Shown here piece by piece: positions 1 through 8,166 of a DNA stretch of 47,838 nt. Both the position numbers and the translations under genes were made by a program. Source of the stretch: Terriglobia bacterium (GTDB lineage: Bacteria > Acidobacteriota > Terriglobia > Bryobacterales > UBA6623); NCBI GenBank assembly GCA_009838515.1, contig VXRL01000007.1, positions 1-47,838 on the forward strand, written 5' to 3'. The stretch's first letter is position 1, and the number at the start of each line of letters is the position of its first letter. The notes under the pieces were generated by a model that worked only from the letters and a program-made list of their open reading frames with translations, did no database searches and was not told the DNA's origin.

Positions 1-114
1 ACTCTCTCGTCTTACAGGAACCGGACCCCCTGTGTCAACTGTGTGCGATCGCTAGCCCCTCCAGGGCTAGCCGGAGCGCCGCAATGGAACGGCTTGGAGG
101 CCTGTGATTTTCGC

Positions 115-1191
115 CTACAAGTCTTTCGCCGCTGGCAATCCGAAACCGCTCTCCGCTGCTCGGGCGGCAGCCACCACCGCTTGTGCCAGCACGTCAGCTG
201 CGAGCGCGCCGACTTCTCCCAGCAGGCGCGCATCGACAGCGCGACCCCCCGTTCCCATTGCGAACACGGTATCTCCGTCGAACGGCATGTGGGCGGGGCG
301 GATCGCCATCGCGAGCCCGTCGTGGGCCATTTGCGCGGCCTTTGCCGCTTGCGTCTTGGTCCACGCTACGTTGGCTGCGACAACCGCTATGGTCGTATTC
401 TGAGCGGCGCTCGGCCGCTCGCCGCGCTCTCCGGAGCGCAGCTCCGCCATGCTGTCGGCAAACGCGGCACCATCGCGGGTTCGCGCACCCGCCACGATCT
501 TGCCAGTGCCCGGGTCAACAATGTCACCGAGGGCGTTGACAGCCGCGATGGCGCCAACCACCAAGCCGTCGGGTCGCGCGATGGCCGCCGAACCGAGCCC
601 TCCGCGCATTGCCCTGGCCGGGCCCAGCAGCTTGCCAACGGTCGCGCCGGCCCCAGCGCCCACATTTCCCATCGGCACCGGCTGCCGCGAGGCGTCTCTT
701 GCGGCTTGGAGTCCGGACTTTGCGGTCGGCCTGACCTTCGGATCGCCCACGCCGAGGTCGAACAATATGGCTGCGGGCACGATCGGGACGACGGATTCGC
801 CCGCGCGGAAGCCCACGCCCTCGCTCTCGAGGTGCTCCATCACTCCGTCAGCCGCAGCCAGTCCATAAGCGCTGCCGCCGGACAGCACCACGGCATGAAT
901 GGTATCGACGCTCATTTCTGGTCGCAGCAGGTCCGTTTCTCGCGTGCCGGGGGCTCCGCCCCTTACGTCCACGCCTGCCACCGCACCCGCGTCGGCCAAG
1001 ACTACGGTGCAACCCGTGGAGCCTGACGGGTGTGTCCAATGCCCGACCCGTATGCCCGGGACTGCGGTCAAGGTGGTGTTCACTTCGCTTGCCCGCAACG
1101 CTGCCAACGGGCCAAGCGCCATCGAGGCGCCCAGCCACAGGGCGCGACGCCGGGAGAGGCCAGTTCTGCCAACCCTATGCATGCGCTCCAC
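115..1191 (-). CDS. P1/S58 family peptidase (DmpA-type aminopeptidase), probably exported
   Basis: A 358-residue protein of the S58 (DmpA, L-aminopeptidase/D-esterase) family. Family members are Ntn-type hydrolases that self-cleave before a Ser/Thr, which then becomes the nucleophile. The expected site is visible as RGGLGSAA, with Ser201 the likely nucleophile, and the glycine-rich GNVGAGAGATVGK precedes it. The N-terminus (SRRRALWLG followed by a hydrophobic stretch to about residue 34) looks like a Tat or Sec signal, suggesting action outside the cytoplasm on short peptides or amides. The longest frame starts with GTG at 1191; an ATG three codons in (1182) is an alternative. The gene is divergent from the LarA-like gene with only 35 bases between starts. 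The family call is firm; the substrate is unknown. Confidence 0.88.
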   Translation of the reverse strand: MERMHRVGRTGLSRRRALWLGASMALGPLAALRASEVNTTLTAVPGIRVGHWTHPSGSTGCTVVLADAGAVAGVDVRGGAPGTRETDLLRPEMSVDTIHAVVLSGGSAYGLAAADGVMEHLESEGVGFRAGESVVPIVPAAILFDLGVGDPKVRPTAKSGLQAARDASRQPVPMGNVGAGAGATVGKLLGPARAMRGGLGSAAIARPDGLVVGAIAAVNALGDIVDPGTGKIVAGARTRDGAAFADSMAELRSGERGERPSAAQNTTIAVVAANVAWTKTQAAKAAQMAHDGLAMAIRPAHMPFDGDTVFAMGTGGRAVDARLLGEVGALAADVLAQAVVAAARAAESGFGLPAAKDL

Positions 1192-1212
1192 ATTATCGCC
1201 GGGCAGTCTCGC

Positions 1213-1218
1213 TATAAT
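1213..1218 (+). promoter_or_regulatory. Consensus -10 box for the LarA-like gene, implying a leaderless mRNA
   Basis: A perfect TATAAT lies in the 35-base divergent gap and ends only 8 bases before the ATG at 1227. Initiation at the usual 6-8 bases past a -10 box would fall at or next to the A of the ATG, leaving no room for a Shine-Dalgarno site. No convincing -35 box is visible. Confidence 0.55.
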
Positions 1219-1226
1219 TCTGTCCC

Positions 1227-2501
1227 ATGGCCCTGCCGCGCCTGATTCCGATCCGCCAGCGCTTCCCGGACCGCGCGCTCCCCGATGTCTATCGCGCCGT
1301 ACGAGCAGAGATGGATGCTGCGCCGTGGGTAGCCGCCGTCCCGGCGGGCAGCCGTATCGCCGTCGGAGTTGGAAGCCGCGGGATCGTCAACATCGACACC
1401 ATCGTCAAGGCCGTCGTGGACGCTTGGCTTGATCATGGGGTCAAGCCCTTCATCATTCCGGTCATGGGCAGCCACGGCGGCGGCACCGCGGACGGACAGC
1501 GCGAGGTCCTGGCCCACTATGGCATAACCGAGGCCTCCATGGGCGTGCCCGTCGTCAGCTCGCTGGAGGTGGCGCAGATCGGGGAGACGCCCCAGGGCAT
1601 CGCTGTTTCGATGGACCGCGAAGCGTGGGAAGCGGACGGGGTCATGCTGTGCAGCCGCGTCAAGTGGCACACGGGCTTTGACGGACGGATCGAGAGCGGC
1701 GTGCACAAGATGATGGCCATCGGGCTCGGCAAGTGGGAAGGCGCCAAGCGCTACCACATGTGGGCCGTGCGCATGGGCTTGGAAGAGGTCATCCGCGAGG
1801 TCGGCAGCGTAATGCTTGCCACTGGCCGCATGCTGGGCGGCATGGCGATTCTAGAGGACGCCAATCACCAAACCGCGGAGGTTCACGCGCTGGGCGCCGC
1901 CAACATGGCTGCTGACGAGGAAGCGCTGCTGGCGCGGGTGAAGCAATGGAAGGCCGATCTGCCGGCCGAGGCTTTCGATCTGTTGATCGTGGACGAGATC
2001 GGCAAGAACATTTCCGGTTCAGGGATGGACACGAAGGTGATCAATCGCTCGTGGATGGGACGGAACTGCTGGCCGGGCTTGCCGCGCATCGAGCGCATTT
2101 ACGCTCGCAGCCTTACGCCGCACGGCGGCGGCAACGCGGTCGGCATCGGCATGTGCGACGTGATCCATGACCGCCTGTTCCGCGCGGTCGACTTCGACAA
2201 GACGTGGATCAACTCCTTCACCGCTTCAAGCACCATCGGCTGCATGTGCCCTCCGCACTTCCCGACAGACCGCGAGTGCGTCGAGCGCATCCTGGCGACT
2301 TGCGGGCGCGCGAACATCGCCGAGTGCAGCGTCGTGTGGATTCGCAACACCATGGAACTCGATAGCATGCGCGTCAGCGAGGATCTGTTCGAAGCGTTGC
2401 GGGAGAATCCTCTGATCGAAGCAGTCGGTCCGGCAACCGAGATCGCTTTCGACTCGACAGGCCAGATCGCGGGCGGCTCGCCAGTCGCGGAAGCGGCCTA
2501 G
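1227..2501 (+). CDS. LarA-like (DUF2088) protein, candidate nickel-pincer-dependent racemase/isomerase
   Basis: A 424-residue cytoplasmic protein with no signal peptide. It resembles the lactate racemase LarA/DUF2088 family. A GSHGGGT motif (His83) sits where LarA has its conserved GTH, and His148, Lys161 and His177 follow. In Lactobacillus plantarum LarA the cofactor/nickel residues are His108, His174, Lys184 and His200; the 16-residue Lys-to-His spacing is identical here, and His83-His148 (65) matches 66 in LarA. This supports binding of the nickel-pincer nucleotide. The substrate is unknown, since the family includes 2-hydroxyacid racemases and epimerases. None of the cofactor-building genes larB, larC or larE is in the window. 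The gene is expressed from a -10 box almost touching the ATG. A DUF2088 protein lacking the cofactor remains possible. Confidence 0.7.
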   Translation: MALPRLIPIRQRFPDRALPDVYRAVRAEMDAAPWVAAVPAGSRIAVGVGSRGIVNIDTIVKAVVDAWLDHGVKPFIIPVMGSHGGGTADGQREVLAHYGITEASMGVPVVSSLEVAQIGETPQGIAVSMDREAWEADGVMLCSRVKWHTGFDGRIESGVHKMMAIGLGKWEGAKRYHMWAVRMGLEEVIREVGSVMLATGRMLGGMAILEDANHQTAEVHALGAANMAADEEALLARVKQWKADLPAEAFDLLIVDEIGKNISGSGMDTKVINRSWMGRNCWPGLPRIERIYARSLTPHGGGNAVGIGMCDVIHDRLFRAVDFDKTWINSFTASSTIGCMCPPHFPTDRECVERILATCGRANIAECSVVWIRNTMELDSMRVSEDLFEALRENPLIEAVGPATEIAFDSTGQIAGGSPVAEAA

Positions 2502-2576
2502 CCAACCGCGGTGGCCGCTGCCCCCGAGATCCAGTGCGCGATTGGATAGACTGTGGGTGCTAGGGCAACTGGGCGG

Positions 2577-3578
2577 ATGACTCAATTGAAGCAAGCGCCA
2601 ATGTCCAAGCTGGCATTGTTCTCGCTGGTGGCCTCCGACCTGAAGCGGGTCGACGAGGTGATTGCCTTGGACACGGTCTGCTGCCAGGACGTGGTCACCG
2701 CGATCAGCCGGCACTTGAACGCTAGCGGCGGGAAGCGGCTCCGGCCGACGCTGCTGCTGCTGTCCGCCCGCGCTTGCGGCGAGCATGGCGATGGGCCGAT
2801 CCGCATGGCTGCGGTAATGGAGACCATCCACGCCGCGACGCTCGTGCACGACGATGTCATCGACAACGCCGAAGTGCGCCGCGGCAACCCTTCGACCAAT
2901 CAGGTGTGGGGCAACCAGGTCAGCGTGCTGGCGGGTGACTGGCTCTACATGCAGGCCTTCTCCATCGCGCTGCGCGAGCGCAGTTTCCGCATCCTCGACA
3001 TCCTTACCGACCTGACCAAGATGATGGTTGAGGGCGAGTTGCTGCAGGCGGAGCTGATCGGCCGGATTGATGTCACGGAACAGCAGAATCACGAGCTTAT
3101 CCACCGCAAGACCGCCTGCCTGCTGTCGGCCTGCAGCCTGATCGGCGCGCTGATGGCCGACGCGTCCGAAGAGACCGAGGAACGGCTCAGGACCTACGGC
3201 TGGAACGTCGGCATGGCCTTCCAGCTCATCGACGACGTGCTCGATTTCGAGGCCAGCGAATCCGTCTTGGGCAAGCCGGTCGGCAATGACCTCAAGGAAG
3301 GCAAGGTGACGCTGCCGATGATTCTCGCGTTGCAGTCCTGCACCCGCGCCGAACGCGCACAGGTCGAGACGGTCGTGCGCGAACGCGGGTATGCGTCTGT
3401 TCCGGCCGTCCAGATGCTAGAGATCCTCGATCGGCACGGCGCCATTGCGGAGGTTCGCCGCCGGGCGGGGCGGTTCTGCGAGACTGCGCTAGAAAGCCTG
3501 TCCGGACTGCCGGAGACGCCCTATAGGCGCGCGCTGGAGGACGCCGCCGGCCACTGGGCTATCGTGCGCCCTAGCTAG
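2577..3578 (+). CDS. Polyprenyl diphosphate synthase (trans-isoprenyl chain elongating)
   Basis: About 333 residues of the all-alpha polyprenyl synthetase family, which condenses isopentenyl diphosphate onto allylic diphosphates. Both aspartate-rich motifs are intact: first HDDVID (Asp92, Asp93, Asp96, followed by the family's RRG) and second LIDDVLD (Asp219, Asp220, Asp223). GGKRLRP near residue 50 is the diphosphate-binding motif. Length and order fit a medium/long-chain enzyme (hepta- to octaprenyl) supplying the menaquinone side chain, which fits mqnD elsewhere in this window. The start is uncertain: GTG 2553, ATG 2577 and ATG 2601 share the frame, none has a clear Shine-Dalgarno site, and homologues favour 2577 or 2601. 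It ends 8 bases from the stop of the convergent DUF1501 gene. Confidence 0.88.
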   Translation: MTQLKQAPMSKLALFSLVASDLKRVDEVIALDTVCCQDVVTAISRHLNASGGKRLRPTLLLLSARACGEHGDGPIRMAAVMETIHAATLVHDDVIDNAEVRRGNPSTNQVWGNQVSVLAGDWLYMQAFSIALRERSFRILDILTDLTKMMVEGELLQAELIGRIDVTEQQNHELIHRKTACLLSACSLIGALMADASEETEERLRTYGWNVGMAFQLIDDVLDFEASESVLGKPVGNDLKEGKVTLPMILALQSCTRAERAQVETVVRERGYASVPAVQMLEILDRHGAIAEVRRRAGRFCETALESLSGLPETPYRRALEDAAGHWAIVRPS

Positions 3579-3586
3579 CGCGCCGC

Positions 3587-5020
3587 TCAGGCCCACAGCT
3601 CGTCGACGGGAGCGTAGGCATCGTCGTCGGCCACGGGCACATAGTAGAAGCCGCGATCGAGCGGGTCGTCATAGCGGACAGTAGTCCAGTCGATGCCCAT
3701 AGCGGAGTAGATCGTTGCCTCGATGTCCTCGGGCCGGATGTCCCTCTGCCGTGACCAGCCGTACTCGGTCGTGAACGCCCCGGGGCCACGACCGCCTTCG
3801 TCGCTGGTCGCCCCGATCACCTTGCCGCCCTGGACGCCCCCTCCTGCCAGCACGAAGAACATCTGCAGGTAGTGGTCGCGCCCGTTGCGCTCGTTCGACA
3901 GCGGGCCCGGCGTGCGCCCGAACTCGCCGCATGCCAAGATCAGGGTCTCGTCGAGCTTGCCCGAACTGTCGAGATCTTCGATCAGGGCTGCGAAGGCAGG
4001 GTCGAACTGCGCCATCCTGCCGTATATGTTGTTCGCGTTCGGATTGTTCTCAAGGTTGTAGATGTCGCCGTGGTGATCCCACCCGGGCGAATCGATCTGG
4101 ATGAAGCGCGTCCCCTGGTCCTGTTCTACGATCTTGCGGGCCGTCAGCACGGCATCGCCGAAACCCGTGCTGCCGTAGCGAACACGCTCTTCGTTCGTGA
4201 AGCTGAAGGCGGCATCGACGCTCGGGTTGAACATCAGGCGTTTGGCGCCAAGGTACAGACTTCCCATGCCAGACGCCTTCGGGCCGAAGGGAGAGTTCTC
4301 GCCGCGCAGCTCGCTGTCGATCTGCTGCAGGAGATCCCAGCGATTCTGGAAGGCCTCCTCGCCTGTTGGATGGCTGGCGCTGGCCAAGCCGCCTGAATTG
4401 GCGTAGGTTTGGAAGGGTCCGTACTCCACCGGGAAGTAGCCCGCGCCGGAGATATTCCGCGCCTGCAGCGAGATGAAGGTCGGGAACGCTTGGTCAGGCC
4501 GCCGCTCCGGATCTTTCTCGATGGCCACGACGCTTCCGATATGCGGGGCGATGCGGCCGGTCGGAGAGGTCGGATTGCGTCCGATCTGCATCCACGTCTG
4601 GGCCAGCGGATGCGCCCGAGCCCAGGCCAGCCCGGAGCGGATGATGGCGATCTTGTCCAGCACGCGGGAAGTGTTGCCCAGCAATGTCATCGGAAGCGTG
4701 ACCGCGCCGTCCATGAAGCTCTCGGGCTCGAAGTTGCTCGGCGTCACTCCCGGCAGGCTCTTGAAGTCGAAGGTGTCTACATGGCTGGGCGCACCGCGCA
4801 TGAAGATGAAGATCACGCTCTTGGCGGTGTTCTGGGGCTGCACCGAGCCAAGGGTCTCGGTCTCGCCCTGGGCCAGCCGGTCGGCTAGGAAGAAGCCCCC
4901 AACGCCGGTCAGCGTGTCGCGGAAGAAGTGCCGCCGAGTGCTGTGGGGTCGCTCGAAAAAGCTGTGGTGCGTCGGCTGGCGCCGCTGCACGATCTTGTCG
5001 AACCGTTCGCGCTCGTTCAT
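3587..5020 (-). CDS. DUF1501 domain protein (alkaline-phosphatase-like fold)
   Basis: A 477-residue DUF1501 protein. Family members are paired with DUF1549/DUF1553 proteins in Planctomycetes, Verrucomicrobia and Solibacter-type Acidobacteria and are often annotated as sulfatase-like; no reaction is established. Visible family hallmarks are FMRGAPSHVDTFDFK (about residues 73-87), WDHHGD, CGEFGRTP and GRDHY near the C-terminal third, the last three being probable metal-site histidine/aspartate motifs. The N-terminus STRRHFFRDTLTGVGGFFLA is a Tat-like signal, as is usual for DUF1501, although 26 residues precede the hydrophobic stretch. It lies 18 bases downstream of the DUF1549/DUF1553 gene in the same direction, so one operon is likely. 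It converges on the polyprenyl synthase with an 8-base gap that leaves no room for a terminator. Confidence 0.9.
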   Translation of the reverse strand: MNERERFDKIVQRRQPTHHSFFERPHSTRRHFFRDTLTGVGGFFLADRLAQGETETLGSVQPQNTAKSVIFIFMRGAPSHVDTFDFKSLPGVTPSNFEPESFMDGAVTLPMTLLGNTSRVLDKIAIIRSGLAWARAHPLAQTWMQIGRNPTSPTGRIAPHIGSVVAIEKDPERRPDQAFPTFISLQARNISGAGYFPVEYGPFQTYANSGGLASASHPTGEEAFQNRWDLLQQIDSELRGENSPFGPKASGMGSLYLGAKRLMFNPSVDAAFSFTNEERVRYGSTGFGDAVLTARKIVEQDQGTRFIQIDSPGWDHHGDIYNLENNPNANNIYGRMAQFDPAFAALIEDLDSSGKLDETLILACGEFGRTPGPLSNERNGRDHYLQMFFVLAGGGVQGGKVIGATSDEGGRGPGAFTTEYGWSRQRDIRPEDIEATIYSAMGIDWTTVRYDDPLDRGFYYVPVADDDAYAPVDELWA

Positions 5021-5038
5021 GGCAATCCTCGCCTCGGC

Positions 5039-7150
5039 CTAGTAGTTGAAGTAGAAGTCGGTCTTGTTGAACAGCGCCCACATCAGGTCGGTGGCGCGGC
5101 TCGCCCGATCTCCGCCCTGCAGGTACCGGACTGCGAATGCGGTCTCCTCCTCGGTCGGCTGGCGGCTGAGCACGCTCAGGTACAGGTTCGCCACCAAGGC
5201 GTCGTCAGCAGCCAGCTCCAGAGACTGCCCTAGCGTCCCTGCCAGATTGTTGCGGTTTAGCCGGTTCAGCACGAAGCGGTTGTTCATCAAGCTCAGCGCT
5301 TGCAAGGGGCTTCCCTCGCCGCTGCGCGCGGTTTCCTCGCGGTCTCCCGGAGTGAAGGCTTGCAGCAAGCTGCGGATGTTGCGCACGAACGCCCCGTTGC
5401 CGAGCGGCACCTCGGAGACATCAGGGAGCTGCATCGCGAACTCGACGTTGCGCAAGGCCTGCGACGCCCGGAACATCGTGAACTGGTTGCTGGCCACCAT
5501 CAGCGCGTCGACGACCTGCTCCGCCGTCAGGCGCTTGACTTGGTGCCGTATGAAGTACTTCTCGTCCAGCGGATTGAACACGCCGTCGTAGCGCGAGGAG
5601 AGCTGGTAGGCCTCTGAGGCGGTGATCTCCTTCATCAGCCACTTCAGGTCGAATCCGTTGTCTGCGAAGCCGCTCGCCAGCCATTCGAGCAAGCGCGGAT
5701 GCGAGGGCTGGATGTCCCAGCCGGTCGGCGGTGGCGCTGCGGGATCGAGCCGCGCCAGGTCGAACTGGTCCGGCGGCTCGACGATTCCGCGCGAGAAGAA
5801 CTCCCGCCAGATGTAGTTGACCGCCGCTCGGGAGAACTGCGGGTCCGAGGTCAGGTGCAAGCCCACCTGCTCGCGCAGCCGCATGCTTGGATCCACCACC
5901 GCATGGCTCTCGAACGGATAGGCCGGCGTGACAAACCGCTCGAGCGAATAGCGGTCGGGGCGATTGCCGCCCGCGGTCTGGCCCAGATATTCGCCGGCCG
6001 TGTCGCCGTTCCGGGTCTGCTGACGCTGTCCCTGTGCCAGGTCGTTGAGGATGTAGTAGTTGACCGGGACTCGCCGGCCGTTCTGGGGGTTGTTCGGAAG
6101 TTGGCGCTGGTTGCGATACCGCCAAGTCTGGAAACGCGGCACGTCGGAGAAGAACGCCGCCAGCCCCCACGCTTCGGCGCGCAGCGCCGCCGCACCCCAC
6201 ACAGTGAGCGGCTCTAGGTGGCCGGCACCGTCGTGGCACAGCACGCAATCCATGACCGAGATTCCGAGGAAGTCTCTCGCGGTGAAGAACGCGAGCGTGT
6301 CGTAGGTGTCCTGAATCGGCCCGCCGATTGTGCGGCCGCCGATCACGTAGCCCACTGGCGACGCTTGGACCGGGTTGTCATTGAGATTGCGGTATGTCTG
6401 CTCCCAGTGCTCGAAGCTGGTGTAGTGCGCCGGGTAGGTGCGCCCGTCGCTGACCCCTTCGGCTGCCAGCAGCTCGCGCGCCATCTGGTCGTACGGCTTG
6501 TTCTGCCGCATGGACTCGAGCAGGTACAAGTGGAGCGCATCGCGGGTCCACTGGTAGCGATTGACCTGCGCTGTCAGGCGGGTGTTGCGGAATAGGTCGC
6601 CGAAGAACATGGTCCAGCGATCGGCCCACTCGGACGTCTGCAGGAGCCGGTCAACCAGCTGCTCGCGCTTGTCCGGGGACGTGTCGGCCAGAAACTCGAG
6701 CACTTCGTCCTTGGTCGGAATGCGCCCGGTCAAGTCGAGCCGCACGCGGCGCAGGAACTCCGCGTCGGTGGTCGGGTACGTGAGCGGGAGTCCCGCCGCA
6801 GCCGCGGTCTTCTGTATGCAGTCGTCTATGCCGGCGCAGGCGCCCGCGTCCGCCACGGTTTCCGCTACGGCGGCGCTGCGCGGAATGATGCCGCCGTTAC
6901 GGCGCTGCGGGATCATCGCCAGCACGCTCTGCGTGTTGCGCGTGCGCAGCTTCATGGCCGCGAAGTCGCTAGCTGCCGTGCCGACGGGTGCCAGGCCGGC
7001 CTCAGGGCCGAAATACGTGCAGCCCCCGTGGTCCGGGAAGCTGCCGTCCGGCGCCTGCCAATCGAGGTCTTCTTCCGCGACTTCTGCGACGCCGATCCCC
7101 GCAGTGAGCAAGGCTGCCAGGAGCAGCTTGGGACGGAATCTACCCCACAT
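5039..7150 (-). CDS. DUF1549/DUF1553 domain protein with a CxxCH motif
   Basis: About 703 residues. It has a signal-like N-terminus (RPKLLLAALLTAGIGVAEVA), then a DUF1549 domain containing RRVRLDLTGRIPT (near residues 145-160) and a DUF1553 domain in the second half, recognised by RAAVNYIWREFFSRGIVEPP and LLEWLASGFADNGFDLKWL. The heme-c-type motif Cys302-Val-Leu-Cys305-His306 (CVLCH) lies between them. Unlike the second member of this family in the window, it lacks the N-terminal PSCyt1 domain. The start at ATG 7150 is chosen because the signal peptide begins there; the frame extends upstream to 7219 with basic, non-signal sequence. It leads an operon with the DUF1501 gene. The usual proposal is surface breakdown of complex organics, but the biochemical role is unknown. 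Confidence 0.88.
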   Translation of the reverse strand: MWGRFRPKLLLAALLTAGIGVAEVAEEDLDWQAPDGSFPDHGGCTYFGPEAGLAPVGTAASDFAAMKLRTRNTQSVLAMIPQRRNGGIIPRSAAVAETVADAGACAGIDDCIQKTAAAAGLPLTYPTTDAEFLRRVRLDLTGRIPTKDEVLEFLADTSPDKREQLVDRLLQTSEWADRWTMFFGDLFRNTRLTAQVNRYQWTRDALHLYLLESMRQNKPYDQMARELLAAEGVSDGRTYPAHYTSFEHWEQTYRNLNDNPVQASPVGYVIGGRTIGGPIQDTYDTLAFFTARDFLGISVMDCVLCHDGAGHLEPLTVWGAAALRAEAWGLAAFFSDVPRFQTWRYRNQRQLPNNPQNGRRVPVNYYILNDLAQGQRQQTRNGDTAGEYLGQTAGGNRPDRYSLERFVTPAYPFESHAVVDPSMRLREQVGLHLTSDPQFSRAAVNYIWREFFSRGIVEPPDQFDLARLDPAAPPPTGWDIQPSHPRLLEWLASGFADNGFDLKWLMKEITASEAYQLSSRYDGVFNPLDEKYFIRHQVKRLTAEQVVDALMVASNQFTMFRASQALRNVEFAMQLPDVSEVPLGNGAFVRNIRSLLQAFTPGDREETARSGEGSPLQALSLMNNRFVLNRLNRNNLAGTLGQSLELAADDALVANLYLSVLSRQPTEEETAFAVRYLQGGDRASRATDLMWALFNKTDFYFNY

Positions 7151-7169
7151 TATTCTCGTACCCTCGGAA

Positions 7170-7175
7170 ATCCTA
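7170..7175 (-). promoter_or_regulatory. Putative extended -10 box for the DUF1549/DUF1501 operon
   Basis: On the minus strand TAGGAT is preceded by TGC, giving an extended -10 pattern 19 bases before the ATG at 7150. No -35 match is seen. Confidence 0.35.
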
Positions 7176-7401
7176 GCACATCGCGACGCGAAGTGATCGG
7201 CCACAACCCGCAATTCCATGCCCTTTGGGGCGCGAAACGCGCAGCATTTCTCGCGCCTGCGCCACCCGTTTCGCTTGTAGCCCCGCAGTGTGCTTGTCGG
7301 GCATGCGGTGCATTGGACGTAGGACAGCGCCGTTTGGGTTCACCCAGCGAGAATTTTCTTGGTGTGACGCCGCGGTTCGACCAGATTACGGTCCGATCGA
7401 G

Positions 7402-7425
7402 GGCCCGGTCGGGTTCAGCCGGGCC
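7402..7425. repeat. GC-rich inverted repeat upstream of the methyltransferase promoter
   Basis: GGCCCGG at 7402-7408 is the exact reverse complement of CCGGGCC at 7419-7425, with a 10-base loop. It ends 10 bases before the -10 box at 7436. It could be an operator or a terminator-like stem; no T-run follows on either strand. Confidence 0.4.
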
Positions 7426-7435
7426 GGGCCGGCGC

Positions 7436-7441
7436 TATAGT
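7436..7441 (+). promoter_or_regulatory. Putative -10 box (TATAGT) for the methyltransferase gene
   Basis: TATAGT lies 18 bases before the TTG start at 7460. A purine-rich Shine-Dalgarno stretch (GAGGGGGGGA, 7446-7455) sits in between, which supports the TTG start. Confidence 0.45.
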
Positions 7442-7459
7442 AACTGAGGGGGGGATCTG

Positions 7460-8086
7460 TTGCAAACAGCAACGCCCGCTGGTTCCGCGATGGGTTTCGC
7501 ACGACGAGCCGCGCTTTCCGCCGCCGCGCCATTGGCTGTGGCCGGCATGGCGCTGTCATTCTGCGCCAGCCTCGGCGCGCAGCCCCGCGTTCGAGTGCCG
7601 CTGGTGGATCAGCGCAGCGTCGCGCCGTACGTGCCCATGCCTTGGCATGTCGTGGACCGCATCATGGAAGTCGTCGAAGTCTCCGAGGACGATGTGGTCT
7701 ACGACCTCGGATCCGGCGACGGGAGGATCCTGCTGCGCGCCGCCAAGAGCCGCGGTGCCCGCGGCGTTGGCTACGAGATCGATCCCGCCTTGGTCGAAGA
7801 GGCGCGCTCCGCGATCAGCGCGGCCGGAGTCCAAGACAGGGTCGAGGTGCGCGAGGGCGACTTCTTCGATGCCGACCTGGGGCCGGCGACCGTCGTGACG
7901 CTATTCCTGATCACATCGGCCCAGCGCCAGCTGCGCCCCAAGCTTCTCGAGGAATTGCGTCCCGGCACGAGGGTCGCTTGCTATATGTGGGAGATTCCCG
8001 GCTGGAATCCTTCCAAGACCGTTACCGTTCCGGTGAGCGGCGCAGCCCATCCGATCTATGTCTACCGAGTGGGCAGCCACCAGTGA
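7460..8086 (+). CDS. SAM-dependent methyltransferase-fold protein with a signal peptide
   Basis: A 208-residue class I (Rossmann) methyltransferase-like protein. Motif I is intact as YDLGSGDGRI (Asp82-Gly88), and Glu106 in GYEIDP is placed to bind the SAM ribose. A later stretch from DLGPATVVTLFLI to LRPGTRVACYMW completes the fold. Residues 11-40 form a typical signal peptide ending ASLGA with Gln41 next. Export is odd because SAM is not expected outside the cytoplasm. The TTG at 7460 is chosen for its strong GAGGGGGGGA Shine-Dalgarno match; ATG 7490 is an in-frame alternative without one. The substrate is unknown; the overall shape recalls the small DOT1-like methyltransferases common in environmental bacteria. 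It precedes topA but appears to have its own promoter. Confidence 0.75.
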   Translation: MQTATPAGSAMGFARRAALSAAAPLAVAGMALSFCASLGAQPRVRVPLVDQRSVAPYVPMPWHVVDRIMEVVEVSEDDVVYDLGSGDGRILLRAAKSRGARGVGYEIDPALVEEARSAISAAGVQDRVEVREGDFFDADLGPATVVTLFLITSAQRQLRPKLLEELRPGTRVACYMWEIPGWNPSKTVTVPVSGAAHPIYVYRVGSHQ

Positions 8087-8147
8087 TCGGTAGGTAGTTC
8101 GCTCCGCTCGCAACCGGCTGTGTTCCGCCCAGTGCCCGCATTGGTGC

Positions 8148-8153
8148 TATAGA
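8148..8153 (+). promoter_or_regulatory. Putative extended -10 box (TGC-TATAGA) for topA
   Basis: TATAGA preceded by TGC lies 13 bases before the topA ATG at 8167. The transcript would begin at about the AGGAG Shine-Dalgarno site (8158-8162), giving a very short leader. Confidence 0.4.
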
Positions 8154-8166
8154 GAATAGGAGCAAT

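Noticed and set aside
43..1026. Long plus-strand frame of 327 codons opposite the S58 peptidase
   Set aside because: It is antisense to a clear peptidase, has no family similarity and is rich in His, Arg and Gly, the signature of a GC-driven shadow frame.
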